Source: an uncultured Acidiferrobacteraceae bacterium (GTDB taxonomy: Bacteria; Pseudomonadota; Gammaproteobacteria; Acidiferrobacterales; SZUA-150). From it: a DNA stretch of 64,000 bases. Where the stretch lies: contig CAJVXY010000002.1 of assembly GCA_913009895.1 (NCBI GenBank), forward strand, positions 29,279-93,278, read 5' to 3'. The notes below the pieces were generated by a model. That model was not told where the DNA came from, did no database searches, and saw nothing but the letters and a program-made list of their open reading frames with translations. A program made the position numbers and the translations under genes. This document shows positions 23,262-32,927 of the stretch, piece by piece; the stretch's first letter is position 1; every line of letters starts with the position of its first letter.

Positions 23262-26141
23262 ATGAGCGTAAAAAGAGTTAAAAAATTACTGGAACGGTTA
23301 AATGATCACTGCGCAGACATGCTGGATGATGCGGCAGGCTTTGCAATGGCACGAACACATTATGAAGTGACAATTGAACATGTAGTCATCAAGTGCCTGG
23401 AGGATGGCAGCGGTGACATGGCGCGATTATTTCGGGCGTTTAATGTAGACACCGATGCTATCTGGCAGGGTATGTTACAGCAGTTATCCAGTTGCCGTGC
23501 AGGCAATACCGGCAAACCCAGTTTTTCTCCCCTTGTGCTTGATTGGTTTGAGCAGGCCTGGGTAAATGCCAGTTTGCATTTTAATCACGAACAAATCCGT
23601 TCTGGCGCATTGCTTGACGCCCTTATTGAGCTTGCGCCCAGATTGCCCGGCAACCATTTTTCACTACTTGACGAGATTTCTCTTGATGCCTTAAGGGATA
23701 ATTTTAATCAGCTTGTCGAAGGCTCCAGTGAAAACATGAGCCAGCATAAACCAGTAGCCGATAAGGGTGCCAGGCAGATGGGTACTGGTACCAGTGGTTC
23801 GACAAATCCTTCAACAGGCGAAGAGGGTGGAGCATTAAGCCAATTTACAATAGATGTGACCGCCCGCGCTGCCTCGGGTGAAATCGATCCTGTGTTTGGC
23901 CGTGATAACGAGATACGGCAAATGATTGATGTCTTGAGTCGCCGCCGAAAGAATAATCCTATATTGGTGGGTGAACCGGGCGTAGGCAAAACTGCCCTGG
24001 TTGAAGGACTGGCATTAAGAATGGTTGAAGGCCAGGTTCCAGACAACCTCAAAAATATTGGTTTAAATATTCTTGATCTTGGTTTGTTGCAGGCCGGTGC
24101 CGGGGTAAAAGGTGAGTTTGAGAAACGATTAAAACAGGTTATTGATGAAGTTAAGGCATCAACAACTCCAATTATCCTGTTTATCGATGAGGCCCATACC
24201 TTGATTGGTGCCGGCGGTGATGCGGGTGGTAGTGACGCGGCTAATTTACTCAAGCCGGCACTGGCACGGGGCGAGTTGCGCACCATTGCTGCGACTACCT
24301 GGTCAGAATATAAACAGTATTTTGAGCGTGATGCGGCCTTGGCCAGACGGTTTCAACTGGTCAAGGTAGAGGAGCCAGACGTAGAAAATGCCATTACCAT
24401 GATCTCGGGTTTAAAGGCATATTATCAACGGCATCATGAGGTATTAATAACCGATGACGCGATTAAAGCGGCCGTTCATTTGTCTAATCGTTATATTACG
24501 GGCAGACAATTGCCAGACAAGGCAATTGACTTGATTGATACTGCGGCCGCCCGTGTGCGAATGGGCCAGGCCAGCCCGCCTGTTGAAGTTGAGACTGCCG
24601 AGGCAGAGTTAGCACACATAAAACGACGTCTGGGTCACCTGGATGAGGAGCGAGCCCAGGGTATCGAGCCTGACAAGGAAATTATAAATGACCTGAATGA
24701 TCGCAAGCAGATAATTCAGGTACAACTTGCCGAGACAAAACTCCAGTGGCAGATTGAACTTGCACTGGTAAAAAAACTGGAAGAACAGCGCAAACAATTG
24801 CTGGAAAATGGCCTGGATAAAGAAGAGGCGGATCAACAGTTGGATGCCGAAAAAGAAAAGCTGGCAAATGAGATGCGTGAAATTCTTACAAAATCGCGTG
24901 AAGAAATTCAACAGGCACAGGGTGGTGATGTGCTGGTCCACAGCGAAGTAACGGCAGATGTTATTGCCAGCGTTATTTCTGACTGGACTGGAATCCCGGC
25001 AGGTAACATGGTCCATGACCTGGCAAGTACGTTATTAAAATTTGAAGAAATACTTGGCGACCGTGTGGTCGGCCAGGATCAGGCAATTACCAAACTTGGA
25101 AAAACATTACGCACCAGAACTGCTGGCCTGACACGAGAAGATGCGCCCATGGGCGTATTCCTGCTGGTAGGCCCAAGCGGTGTCGGTAAAACAGAAACTG
25201 CCCACGCTATTGCAGAGCTGTTATTTGGCGGGGAAAGGTTTTTGACAACCATTAACATGAGTGAGTACCAGGAAGCACATACCGTTTCCCAGTTGAAGGG
25301 ATCTCCGCCAGGGTATGTTGGTTATGGTGAGGGTGGTATTTTAACCGAGGCGGTTCGGCAAAGACCTTATTCAGTCGTATTACTGGACGAGGTCGAGAAG
25401 GCACATCCGGACGTAATGAATCTCTTTTTCCAGGTATTTGATCGTGGGTTTATGCGTGATGGCGAAGGCCGTGAAATAGATTTTTCCAATACCGTTATTT
25501 TGATGACCAGCAACCTGGCCGCCAACGAAATTATGGATTCATGGCAAAAACATCAAGAAGAGTCTGGTAGTGATGAGGTGACCGAGGCGACTGAGATAAC
25601 AACCAAAAAAAGAAAAGCCAAGGCCAGTAAAAAGAAACCAGCCAAGGCAGAAAATAGTGAAGAAAGTAAAAAGCCGCTTAGCATTGATCAAATAGAAGTT
25701 GAAATTCAACCCCAGTTGCTGGACTTTTTCCCACAGGCATTGCTTGCCCGCATGCAGGTTATACCTTTTTTACCACTGGACACGCAAACACTGGAACAAA
25801 TTGTCGCATTAAAGCTGGATAAAGTCGCTGAACGTCTGTTATTGAATCATAAAATGCAATTTCAATGTATGCCGGAAGTGCTAAAACATCTCGCCAGTTT
25901 GTGTCAACGACCGGAGCTGGGCGCACGGCATATCGATGCGATTATTGACAGAAAATTACTGCCTAACGTGGCGCGTACATTACTAAATTACATGCTTGAT
26001 GACGATACACCCGATATTCTGAGGCTGGGCCTGGATGAGAATAAAGAACTGGTTTGTGATTTCCTGGAATTGAGTAGCGAGCCAATTGAGGACGCTAATC
26101 CGGAAATTGACAGTAAAGAACAGGCCTCAGCAACAGTTTAA
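23262..26141 (+). CDS. clpV: T6SS AAA+ ATPase ClpV (TssH)
   Basis: The protein has 959 residues. An N-terminal Clp domain is followed by two AAA+ modules: Walker A GEPGVGKTALVEG near residue 238 with Walker B ILFIDEAHTLIG, and GPSGVGKTETA near residue 637 with VVLLDEVEKAHPDV. A coiled middle domain lies between them. ClpV pulls apart contracted TssB/TssC sheath so subunits can be reused. Unusually, about 45 Lys/Ala/Glu-rich residues (around 760-805, including KKRKAKASKKKPAKAE) are inserted in the second AAA+ module, before QPQLLDFFPQALLARM, where other ClpV proteins have a short stretch. The insertion looks disordered and makes the protein longer than usual. Confidence 0.96.
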   Translation: MSVKRVKKLLERLNDHCADMLDDAAGFAMARTHYEVTIEHVVIKCLEDGSGDMARLFRAFNVDTDAIWQGMLQQLSSCRAGNTGKPSFSPLVLDWFEQAWVNASLHFNHEQIRSGALLDALIELAPRLPGNHFSLLDEISLDALRDNFNQLVEGSSENMSQHKPVADKGARQMGTGTSGSTNPSTGEEGGALSQFTIDVTARAASGEIDPVFGRDNEIRQMIDVLSRRRKNNPILVGEPGVGKTALVEGLALRMVEGQVPDNLKNIGLNILDLGLLQAGAGVKGEFEKRLKQVIDEVKASTTPIILFIDEAHTLIGAGGDAGGSDAANLLKPALARGELRTIAATTWSEYKQYFERDAALARRFQLVKVEEPDVENAITMISGLKAYYQRHHEVLITDDAIKAAVHLSNRYITGRQLPDKAIDLIDTAAARVRMGQASPPVEVETAEAELAHIKRRLGHLDEERAQGIEPDKEIINDLNDRKQIIQVQLAETKLQWQIELALVKKLEEQRKQLLENGLDKEEADQQLDAEKEKLANEMREILTKSREEIQQAQGGDVLVHSEVTADVIASVISDWTGIPAGNMVHDLASTLLKFEEILGDRVVGQDQAITKLGKTLRTRTAGLTREDAPMGVFLLVGPSGVGKTETAHAIAELLFGGERFLTTINMSEYQEAHTVSQLKGSPPGYVGYGEGGILTEAVRQRPYSVVLLDEVEKAHPDVMNLFFQVFDRGFMRDGEGREIDFSNTVILMTSNLAANEIMDSWQKHQEESGSDEVTEATEITTKKRKAKASKKKPAKAENSEESKKPLSIDQIEVEIQPQLLDFFPQALLARMQVIPFLPLDTQTLEQIVALKLDKVAERLLLNHKMQFQCMPEVLKHLASLCQRPELGARHIDAIIDRKLLPNVARTLLNYMLDDDTPDILRLGLDENKELVCDFLELSSEPIEDANPEIDSKEQASATV

Positions 26142-26184
26142 TTTTTATTAACGAATACGGAAGAAAGATTAACTAAGGGAAACC

Positions 26185-28263
26185 ATGGCAGCCACATCAC
26201 CCTTTGAAGGGCATAATAATAGCACCCACTATTCGCTGGAGATAAAAGACCTCGCGGCGCCGGTGAGCGTGATCAAATTTGAAGGTTCTGAAGCGATTTC
26301 AGAAAGTTATGAATACGAGTTAAGCCTGGCTATCAGGGATGTGGTTGATCCAGCTAAATTGATAAACCAAAAAACGACGCTGGAAATAGATTGGGATGGC
26401 GAAGCTCGCAAGATTCATGGCCTTATTTCAGAAGCAACACACCTGGGCCCACTGGTGGGCGATGAAAGCGAAGAATATTCTATTGTTCTTACATCACCGT
26501 TGTACAGGTTGGATATAAACAGGCAGTGCCGCGTATTTTTGAATCGCGATGTAAAAGCAATCATCGAACAAGTATTAAAGGATGGTGGTATCAACAGTTC
26601 AGAATATAAATTTGAACTGACCGGGAATTACCCAATTCGGGAAATGGTTATCCAGTATAATGAGACTGACTTTAATTTTATCACAAGGCTCATGGAAAGA
26701 GACGGGATATATTATCATTATGCTCATGAGGCGGATAATGTTGTGTTGGTTATTCGAGACGACAGTAATAATGCGCCCGGGCTTAAGGGCAACGATTCCT
26801 TAACTTACAAACCAGGCACTGGAAATGTCCAGGGCGAAGAATCAATATCAAAGCTTCAACGTAGCAGTAGATACATGACTGCTGGCGTAAAACTCAAGGA
26901 TTATAATTACCGGACACCAGAATCACCCTTACTGGCAGAAGCGAGTTCACAATCCAGTACCGCATCACATGGACTGGATTATCGCTACGGAGAGAATTAC
27001 AAGAACCAGGAAGACGGTGAGCAAATAGCCCGAAGAAGACAGGAAGCAATAGATTGGCAGCGTGATTTGGTATTGGCAGAGACAGATTGTCGTGGCCTGA
27101 TTCCTGGGTATGTTTTATCAGTGGTCAATCCTGAAGGAGATGTCGAAGGGGACTTCTTGATACTATCTGTTGCACACCAGGGTGATCAGTCATCGGCATT
27201 TCCTTTTGGCGGTGGCAGGAGCGGCCAAGTCACACCTAAAACCTATAGCAACCAGGTTTTAATGATCAAGACCGATATGCCCTATCGGCCGCCAGTGGAT
27301 GAAAGCCGTATCCCAAAGGTTCATGGTGTATTTTCTGCAAAAATTGAAACAACCGGTGGTGATTATGCTTATGTAGATGAACAGGGCAGATACAAACTGC
27401 GTCTGCCATTTGACCTCGGTGATACTCAGCAGGGGGGTGCGTCACATCCTGTTCGCATGTGCCAACCGTATGCTGGGCAACAGCATGGTTTTCACTTTCC
27501 ACTCCATGCCGGGACTGAAGTGCTTATAACAGGTGTCAATGGCGATGTGGACAGACCTGTCATTATTGGTGCTGTACCCAATCCTGATACTGCTAGCCCG
27601 GTTACGAGTAGCAACAACAGCCAGAATATTGTGCGCACATGGGGCGGCAATGAATTATTGATGGATGATATGCAGGGCCAGGAAAAAATAGACTTATTTA
27701 CAAAAGATAAAAAGAATATTTTGTCCCTGGATGCAAATAGTGAAGGCCATAACGTACAGCTTCGGACAGAAGAAGGCGAGGCAGAAATTTTTGCCGCCAA
27801 AACCATGAGTTTTGAGTCTGGCGATTCATATACACTGCAAACTGGCAATGACCAGATTGTTACCGTAGAAAATCGTTACCAGCTGTTAACCAAAAACAAG
27901 GATATCACCTACCAGTCAGCTGCCAATATTGACATGACGGCGCAGAAAAATATTCGTATGAGCGCCGACGAAGAAAATATCGAATTATCTGCAGATAAAG
28001 ACATGGTTATTGAAACAGGCCAGTCGATGTCTGTCCGGGTAATAGACGAGGACATGGAAATCATCGTTGAGTCAGGGAACATCAGTATTGAAGCCGCCAA
28101 GGATATTACCATTGCAGGCCAGGGCGGGGGGCCAATCACCATTGGCCAGGGCGGCGGCACCATAGAGATATCTACTGGCGGTGACCTGACTATTGATGCC
28201 AATAGTATCGAAATAAATGGCTCAAGCATTAATATAAAAGGCACCCAGGTAGGCAATAACTAG
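26185..28263 (+). CDS. vgrG: T6SS spike protein VgrG (TssI), core-cluster copy
   Basis: The protein has 692 residues. It has the gp27-like start, YNETDFNFITRLMERDGIYY, the conserved HFPLHAGTEVLI and VDRPVIIGAVPNPDTASPV, and then a long beta-needle with DUF2345-like repeats and Gly-rich turns (GQGGGPITIGQGGGTIEIS near residues 650-670). It ends soon after the needle and has no toxin or TTR domain, unlike the VgrG at 2880-5849. This is probably the spike that takes the DUF4150 tip and the VasX-like cargo encoded downstream. It lies 43 bp after clpV. Confidence 0.95.
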   Translation: MAATSPFEGHNNSTHYSLEIKDLAAPVSVIKFEGSEAISESYEYELSLAIRDVVDPAKLINQKTTLEIDWDGEARKIHGLISEATHLGPLVGDESEEYSIVLTSPLYRLDINRQCRVFLNRDVKAIIEQVLKDGGINSSEYKFELTGNYPIREMVIQYNETDFNFITRLMERDGIYYHYAHEADNVVLVIRDDSNNAPGLKGNDSLTYKPGTGNVQGEESISKLQRSSRYMTAGVKLKDYNYRTPESPLLAEASSQSSTASHGLDYRYGENYKNQEDGEQIARRRQEAIDWQRDLVLAETDCRGLIPGYVLSVVNPEGDVEGDFLILSVAHQGDQSSAFPFGGGRSGQVTPKTYSNQVLMIKTDMPYRPPVDESRIPKVHGVFSAKIETTGGDYAYVDEQGRYKLRLPFDLGDTQQGGASHPVRMCQPYAGQQHGFHFPLHAGTEVLITGVNGDVDRPVIIGAVPNPDTASPVTSSNNSQNIVRTWGGNELLMDDMQGQEKIDLFTKDKKNILSLDANSEGHNVQLRTEEGEAEIFAAKTMSFESGDSYTLQTGNDQIVTVENRYQLLTKNKDITYQSAANIDMTAQKNIRMSADEENIELSADKDMVIETGQSMSVRVIDEDMEIIVESGNISIEAAKDITIAGQGGGPITIGQGGGTIEISTGGDLTIDANSIEINGSSINIKGTQVGNN

Positions 28264-28333
28264 GAACGGAACTGACCATACAAGGAAATATTTATTTATC
28301 TAGTATTTATCAAGAGAGAATAATCGGAGAATT

Positions 28334-28816
28334 ATGTCAAATTCAGTATCAAAAAAATTAAAAATTAGCAAACCAGACTCTTGTGTTGACAGTGGATATG
28401 AATTTGGCAAGGTTACTTCAGCCTTACCGAAAATTGCCATAGTACACCAGTTGGATTCAGACGGCTTAACTTTTGTATTACTGGAAAATCGTATTTTACC
28501 CGTTGCGGGATACCTGGCAACTATCCCCGGCATTGTCCCAAAATTAAAAGTGGGACAGCAAGTGCTGGTACTGGAAACTGAGCAGGGCATTGGGATTCTG
28601 GGTTGCTGGCAATCAGCGGGCGAGCAAACAAAGGCACATATAGATTTGGAGAATGGAAATTTACAGCTAGGTGCCACCGAAAGTATTACGCTAAAAACCG
28701 GCGCAAGCAGTATAGAAGTGCACGCAAATGGGAAAATACGTGTAGATGGTAAAGATATATATAGTATTGCCGAGGGTCCACTACGTTTGCAAGGCAGCAT
28801 TATAGAGCTGAATTAA
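28334..28816 (+). CDS. T6SS accessory protein, DUF6484-like
   Basis: The protein has 160 residues and no signal peptide or membrane segment. The first part (about residues 30-95) is a compact beta domain with ILPVAGYLATIPGIVPKLKVGQQVLVL and GIGILGCWQ. The second part reads like a short VgrG-type needle: a SITLKTGASSIEVHANGKIRV repeat (about 116-136), ending RLQGSIIELN. This plan fits DUF6484 proteins seen in T6SS effector loci. The function is not established; a small adaptor or needle-tip component is plausible. It begins 70 bp after vgrG and ends 2 bp before the next gene. Confidence 0.6.
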   Translation: MSNSVSKKLKISKPDSCVDSGYEFGKVTSALPKIAIVHQLDSDGLTFVLLENRILPVAGYLATIPGIVPKLKVGQQVLVLETEQGIGILGCWQSAGEQTKAHIDLENGNLQLGATESITLKTGASSIEVHANGKIRVDGKDIYSIAEGPLRLQGSIIELN

Positions 28817-28818
28817 AC

Positions 28819-30093
28819 ATGCACACGGAAGTCCCTTATCTTGATACCCACATGGAAGTTGCCGCTGCACTTTATCGCCAACGAAAACTCTGGGTGAAAC
28901 AGTTGGAAGTCGGTAGCCATAGTATGGCTAACCTGGAACATCGGCAGCGTGTACACGTTCACGTGCTTTCACATATTATCGATTCTAATGAGGCGGTGCC
29001 CGAAAAAGAGCACCAGCTATATGTATATTTAACAAGAAGATTACAATCAGATGATCAGGATATTCAAAGCCTGGCTTATGATTTAGCACGAGAATTTCTG
29101 GTTGGTAATAACTCACAACAACAAGCCGCCTGCCAGGCACTTCTGGATTACCCCCAAACTACAAACGAAGACCTGGTTAATCTATATAAGACAAATGAAG
29201 AAGTTCGGCCAGTGTTATTTAATCTCTGGCGAGATCAATCAATTCTCATTGATACTGCAATTGTTAATACGGCAGTTAATCACGCTAACCCGGAGATAGC
29301 TTCTGCTGCGCTACGTTATGCTGCTGGAAAAAAAGAATTTGGGATGGATGTATTCAGAAATTCGTTAGCCAGTTTAACATCTGCCCACGAACAGTCCTCC
29401 ATAGAAACAGATAGATTAGTGCCAGCATTGTGGGGTGGCATGTTACGTAGTGATCCCGATATAAACAGAAAAATCAGTTTGGCAATCGAAAAAACCTCAT
29501 CTGAAAATAGTGAGGCGATCATTCGGCTGGCAGCATTGTCTGGAGATGGCGATTTATATCAACTTGTTGAGGCATGGGCATTGTCGCATCCAAATCCCGG
29601 ATTACACTTGCTTGCTTTAACCGGGTATAAACAAGCAGCGAGTTTTTTATTAGAATATCTTGAGAATGGACGCGAGGCCGATCTTGCTTCTCGTTCATGG
29701 ACATGGTTGACGGGCCAAAATTTACCCATGATTCCTCGAATGCAACTTGTGAGCGATGGCCATAACCCGGCGCCAGAGTCTGTAGCAGAGGTGCCATTAG
29801 TGCCCGATTATTCCCAGGCAGTTTCGTGGTGGCACCAACAAAAAGACCATTGGCCAGACGAGACAAGGAAAATATCTGGAGAAATATTATCTGATGATAA
29901 TTTGCTCAAACGTGCAAGACAGTTTTGTGGGCTATATGGGCAGGATGTTAGAGATTTATCGGCATTGTCACTTGGCGAACCTTTGTGCATAAGCAGTAAA
30001 ACATGGGTAATTAATCAAGAAATTATATTTAACGAATTATCAAGACAATTACAAGGACAGTCTGAAACAAGCAGGGAGGTCAGCCATGCTTGA
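28819..30093 (+). CDS. T6SS-associated HEAT-like repeat protein (TIGR02270-like)
   Basis: The protein has 424 residues, is mostly helical, and has no signal peptide. An N-terminal YLDTHMEVAAALYRQRKLWV and repeated helix pairs (IASAALRYAAGKKE, IIRLAALSGDGDLY, GLHLLALTGYKQAASFL) suggest HEAT-like repeats. A C-terminal region has VSWWHQQKDHWP and GLYGQDVRDLSALSLG, with a WLTGQ motif before it. These features resemble the TIGR02270 family, which often occurs beside DUF2169 genes in T6SS loci. Its role is unknown; a scaffold or loading adaptor is likely from fold and position. It overlaps the next gene by 8 bp. Confidence 0.6.
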   Translation: MHTEVPYLDTHMEVAAALYRQRKLWVKQLEVGSHSMANLEHRQRVHVHVLSHIIDSNEAVPEKEHQLYVYLTRRLQSDDQDIQSLAYDLAREFLVGNNSQQQAACQALLDYPQTTNEDLVNLYKTNEEVRPVLFNLWRDQSILIDTAIVNTAVNHANPEIASAALRYAAGKKEFGMDVFRNSLASLTSAHEQSSIETDRLVPALWGGMLRSDPDINRKISLAIEKTSSENSEAIIRLAALSGDGDLYQLVEAWALSHPNPGLHLLALTGYKQAASFLLEYLENGREADLASRSWTWLTGQNLPMIPRMQLVSDGHNPAPESVAEVPLVPDYSQAVSWWHQQKDHWPDETRKISGEILSDDNLLKRARQFCGLYGQDVRDLSALSLGEPLCISSKTWVINQEIIFNELSRQLQGQSETSREVSHA

Positions 30094-31144
30094 ATTGTCC
30101 AACCAGGGACCATGGTCAGCCGGGCTTTATCCTGGATTCCAGTTGAATCAGGAATTCCAGTGGACGCTTGTCATTAAAGCCAGTTTTGAATTTGATAAAG
30201 AAGGCAAGCTGACGCCACTGCAAGAGCAACTGCCTATTGAAGAAACAGACCAGCATTACGGTAAGCCGCTTGAGACCAGTTTAAAAACTGCCAATGAAAT
30301 TGCGCCATTCAAGACAGGCAGTGAAATCTATTTGTATGGCACTGCAGTGCCTTACCAGGAAAGCCAGAAAGTTATGGAAGTTAAGCTTGGCATGATTTTT
30401 CCTGATGGCAACACCTGGCAAAAAGTGTTACGTATATTCGGGCGACGCGCCTGGAAAGGCATGCGTTTTACGCCAAGAGTTACAGAACCTGAAAATATTG
30501 AGTCACCGGTACCGTTAAGGTATGAGCGAGCATATGGCGGTATTGATACTGATACGGGCCTTGAATATGAGGCCAACAGGGCAGGCCAGGGATTCTTTTC
30601 AGACCCCACTAAATTTCATGATTCTGATCTACCACAGCTTGAGATAGGTCCGAAATTCATTAAATCTCCCAAGGATCAGCCTTTACCGGCAGGATTTGGC
30701 CCGCTGCCTGTTTTCTGGTCCCCAAGAAAAGATGATGCTGGCACGTTGGACGAAGAATCCGCGAAACTGGGGTTATGTCCATTTAGTGATGATTTAAAAC
30801 CTTCATTTTATAATGCAGCACCCGCTGACCAGAGATTCGATGCTGAACTAAAAGGCGGAGAAATTATAACCTTAACCGGGTTAGTTCCAGAGTTACCACC
30901 TGCCAAACCGCTAAAGCTTAATTTGCCAAAACTGAATCATGAGCTTTGGAAGGTTATAGGTAAAAAACAAGAGAAGATAGAGCCTGTATGTGACTCGGTT
31001 GTGATTGATGCTAACCACAAAACTTTAAGCATGATTTGGCGCGCAGCTATCCCATGGAGCAGAGCAGAGTCTCGCAAAAGCTGGATAATCCTTGCTAGAG
31101 AAAAAAATTACGATTCAGAGGCAAGAATTAAAAAAGCATCCTGA
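30086..31144 (+). CDS. DUF2169 protein, T6SS effector-loading adaptor
   Basis: The protein has 352 residues. It has the DUF2169 layout: WTLVIKASFEFD near the start, QHYGKPLETSLKTANEIAPF with the conserved KTGSEIYLYGTA, a VFGRRAW-type motif (IFGRRAWKG), PVPLRYERAYGG, and PAGFGPLPVFWSPR followed by NAAPADQRF. Proteins of this family are accessory T6SS factors encoded with PAAR-like tips and their toxins and are thought to help fold or load them. Here the DUF4150 tip and its large effector are encoded two and three genes downstream. Coupling to the previous gene is tight (8-bp overlap). Confidence 0.87.
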   Translation: MLELSNQGPWSAGLYPGFQLNQEFQWTLVIKASFEFDKEGKLTPLQEQLPIEETDQHYGKPLETSLKTANEIAPFKTGSEIYLYGTAVPYQESQKVMEVKLGMIFPDGNTWQKVLRIFGRRAWKGMRFTPRVTEPENIESPVPLRYERAYGGIDTDTGLEYEANRAGQGFFSDPTKFHDSDLPQLEIGPKFIKSPKDQPLPAGFGPLPVFWSPRKDDAGTLDEESAKLGLCPFSDDLKPSFYNAAPADQRFDAELKGGEIITLTGLVPELPPAKPLKLNLPKLNHELWKVIGKKQEKIEPVCDSVVIDANHKTLSMIWRAAIPWSRAESRKSWIILAREKNYDSEARIKKAS

Positions 31145-31178
31145 TAACAGGGGCAAATAAATTAAAATTTATAAAATA

Positions 31179-32384
31179 ATGTCAATTAACAAAAAAACTA
31201 TACAGACGCCAAGCGTAGTAATTTCCGAAATTGGCTTGTGCTGTGTCGCTGGCAACCAGGCTTTTGCATTATATGGGGCATTGGGTGGAAATATAATTAA
31301 TAGTAGAGAGCTTGGTATAGAGGTTGCCTCGTCTGACCCGGATGATGCGGCAATCTCTCCATTGTGCGTATCAACTGATATGGTTGCCTCTGAAAATCCT
31401 ACGGAAAGAATTATGGAACTTGCGGCTACCGCACTCGGGCAAATCATTAAAAAAATCGATCGTAAGATTGATCATTCAAAGATTCTTTGCTGTATTTTAC
31501 TGCCAGCTATTGATGAGGCACGAGGGGCGGCAATCAATGAACTTCACGCTGAAAATTATCTTAAAGAGTGGATTCATAATAAATATTTATCCGTAAGTAG
31601 TCTAAACACATCATTCGGTTGCATGAATTACAGATTCATTCGTGTTGACGAAGGTGCTGCCAAAACACTTGCAATATGCTGCCAGGAACTTTCTGAAGGG
31701 AAATGGCAAGCGGTTATTTTTGGCGGGGTAGATTCATTGATTAATGAAATGACATGTGCCGAGCTGGCTGGTAAAGCGAGCCTTAATACAAAAGATAACC
31801 CAAATGGCCAGATCCCTGGTGAAGGCGCAGCATTTTTATTGTTAGAAAAAAAACAAGAAGAAAACGAAACTGAAAATATTGAAATCAGTAACATTATTTC
31901 TAAGCCAGAGCCCAACACCCGTTGTGCCGAGCACAAAAAAATGCTCGGTTTGGCTGATTCCATAAGCGAAATTATCAATAAAGAAAATATTTCGCCCAAT
32001 ACTATTGATACCATTTTGTTACCATTTGGACTGGAAATCTGCGAACAACTGGAATGGTACCAGGTGACCCAAAAAATCTGGCCGAATGTACTTGATGAGA
32101 GTCAACGCTTAGCAATGCAGGTAGGAGAAATTGAAGCGCCCCAGCCAGAGCCAGAAACTATTATTAGTCCCGAAATTCTTCAAATGACAAGTGTCACAGG
32201 AAATGTTGGCGCTGCAACACTACCGATAGCACTGGCATTGTCCTGTGGGCGGTTTGAGTACAGCTATCCAGATATTAATAATCTGATTGTTTGCGATGTT
32301 AGCAGCCATGATATCCGGGGGGCCGTGTACTTGAGTCAAAATAGTAAACACAACAATAACCCGAAACAGGCGGCATCAGGATAA
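31179..32384 (+). CDS. Ketoacyl-synthase-fold (thiolase-like) T6SS accessory protein, catalytic residues missing
   Basis: The protein has 401 residues. The fold is recognisable by GEGAAFLLLEKKQ, by AVIFGGVDSLI at the place of the KAS motif ending in Gly-Gly, and by TSVTGNVGAATLPIALAL in place of the GH motif near the C-terminus. Aligned by eye to KAS enzymes, the active-site Cys position falls on Asp157. The C-terminal active-site His falls on Asn342, and the HGTGT motif is replaced by LLPFGLE, so condensation chemistry is unlikely. Such pseudo-synthases are known in operons with DUF2169 and DUF4150, where their job is unclear. It ends 3 bp before the DUF4150 gene. A binding or chaperone role for the tip or effector is inferred from context. 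Confidence 0.7.
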   Translation: MSINKKTIQTPSVVISEIGLCCVAGNQAFALYGALGGNIINSRELGIEVASSDPDDAAISPLCVSTDMVASENPTERIMELAATALGQIIKKIDRKIDHSKILCCILLPAIDEARGAAINELHAENYLKEWIHNKYLSVSSLNTSFGCMNYRFIRVDEGAAKTLAICCQELSEGKWQAVIFGGVDSLINEMTCAELAGKASLNTKDNPNGQIPGEGAAFLLLEKKQEENETENIEISNIISKPEPNTRCAEHKKMLGLADSISEIINKENISPNTIDTILLPFGLEICEQLEWYQVTQKIWPNVLDESQRLAMQVGEIEAPQPEPETIISPEILQMTSVTGNVGAATLPIALALSCGRFEYSYPDINNLIVCDVSSHDIRGAVYLSQNSKHNNNPKQAASG

Positions 32385-32387
32385 ACA

Positions 32388-32927
32388 ATGAGTAATGTAG
32401 TAATAAATGGGCTTACAGCAGTACACGCAGGGTCCGGTGGTACGCTCACGACTGTGGATGTCTGTAAGACGCCAGATAAATGTCCAGCCATACCCTATAC
32501 AAATACTGCAACTTCTGGCAATTCAGCAAAAACTGCGGGCAGTGTAATGATTAATGGCAACCCGGCCTGTAATAAAGATGCAAATTTTTCAGTTAGCTCG
32601 GGGGATGAAGGAGGAACGTGTGGTGGCGTATCGTCTGGGTCTATAAAGGGCATGGCCGAGTTCATCACCTTTTCGGCCAATGTCTATATAGAAGGAATAC
32701 CTGCCGTTAGACAAACCGATCTCATGGTATCAAATAATAAAAATACACCACCGGTACCCTTGCAACAGCCCGGTGCCGCACAACCACCAGAATTATCAGC
32801 CACGGAAGCAGAAACAAAAGAAGCAGAAGATCCCGGATTTGAATATACGGTAGACGTTAAAGGTAATAATTTTCATATGCTGAAATCATCTGTGGTTATA
32901 GAGCAAGCTGACGAGGGAGATGAGTAA
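32388..32927 (+). CDS. DUF4150 PAAR-like T6SS tip protein
   Basis: The protein has 179 residues. It shows the DUF4150 pattern: AIPYTNTATSGNSAKTAGSV, a MINGNPACNKDANFSVSSGDE stretch split over about residues 50-70, GGVSSGSIKGMAEFITFS and a VRQTDLM close. Several Cys residues (CKTPDKC, PAC, GTCGG) are present. DUF4150 proteins replace the canonical PAAR tip, sharpen the VgrG spike and recruit cargo. The C-terminal 40 residues are Pro/Glu-rich and may contact the effector. The stop and the effector start overlap as TAATG, so the two are probably translated together and in comparable amounts. Confidence 0.87.
   Translation: MSNVVINGLTAVHAGSGGTLTTVDVCKTPDKCPAIPYTNTATSGNSAKTAGSVMINGNPACNKDANFSVSSGDEGGTCGGVSSGSIKGMAEFITFSANVYIEGIPAVRQTDLMVSNNKNTPPVPLQQPGAAQPPELSATEAETKEAEDPGFEYTVDVKGNNFHMLKSSVVIEQADEGDE

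Noticed and set aside
23708..24286. 192-codon minus-strand frame inside clpV
   Set aside because: It is antisense to a conserved AAA+ module and looks like codon-bias shadow; no independent motif is seen.
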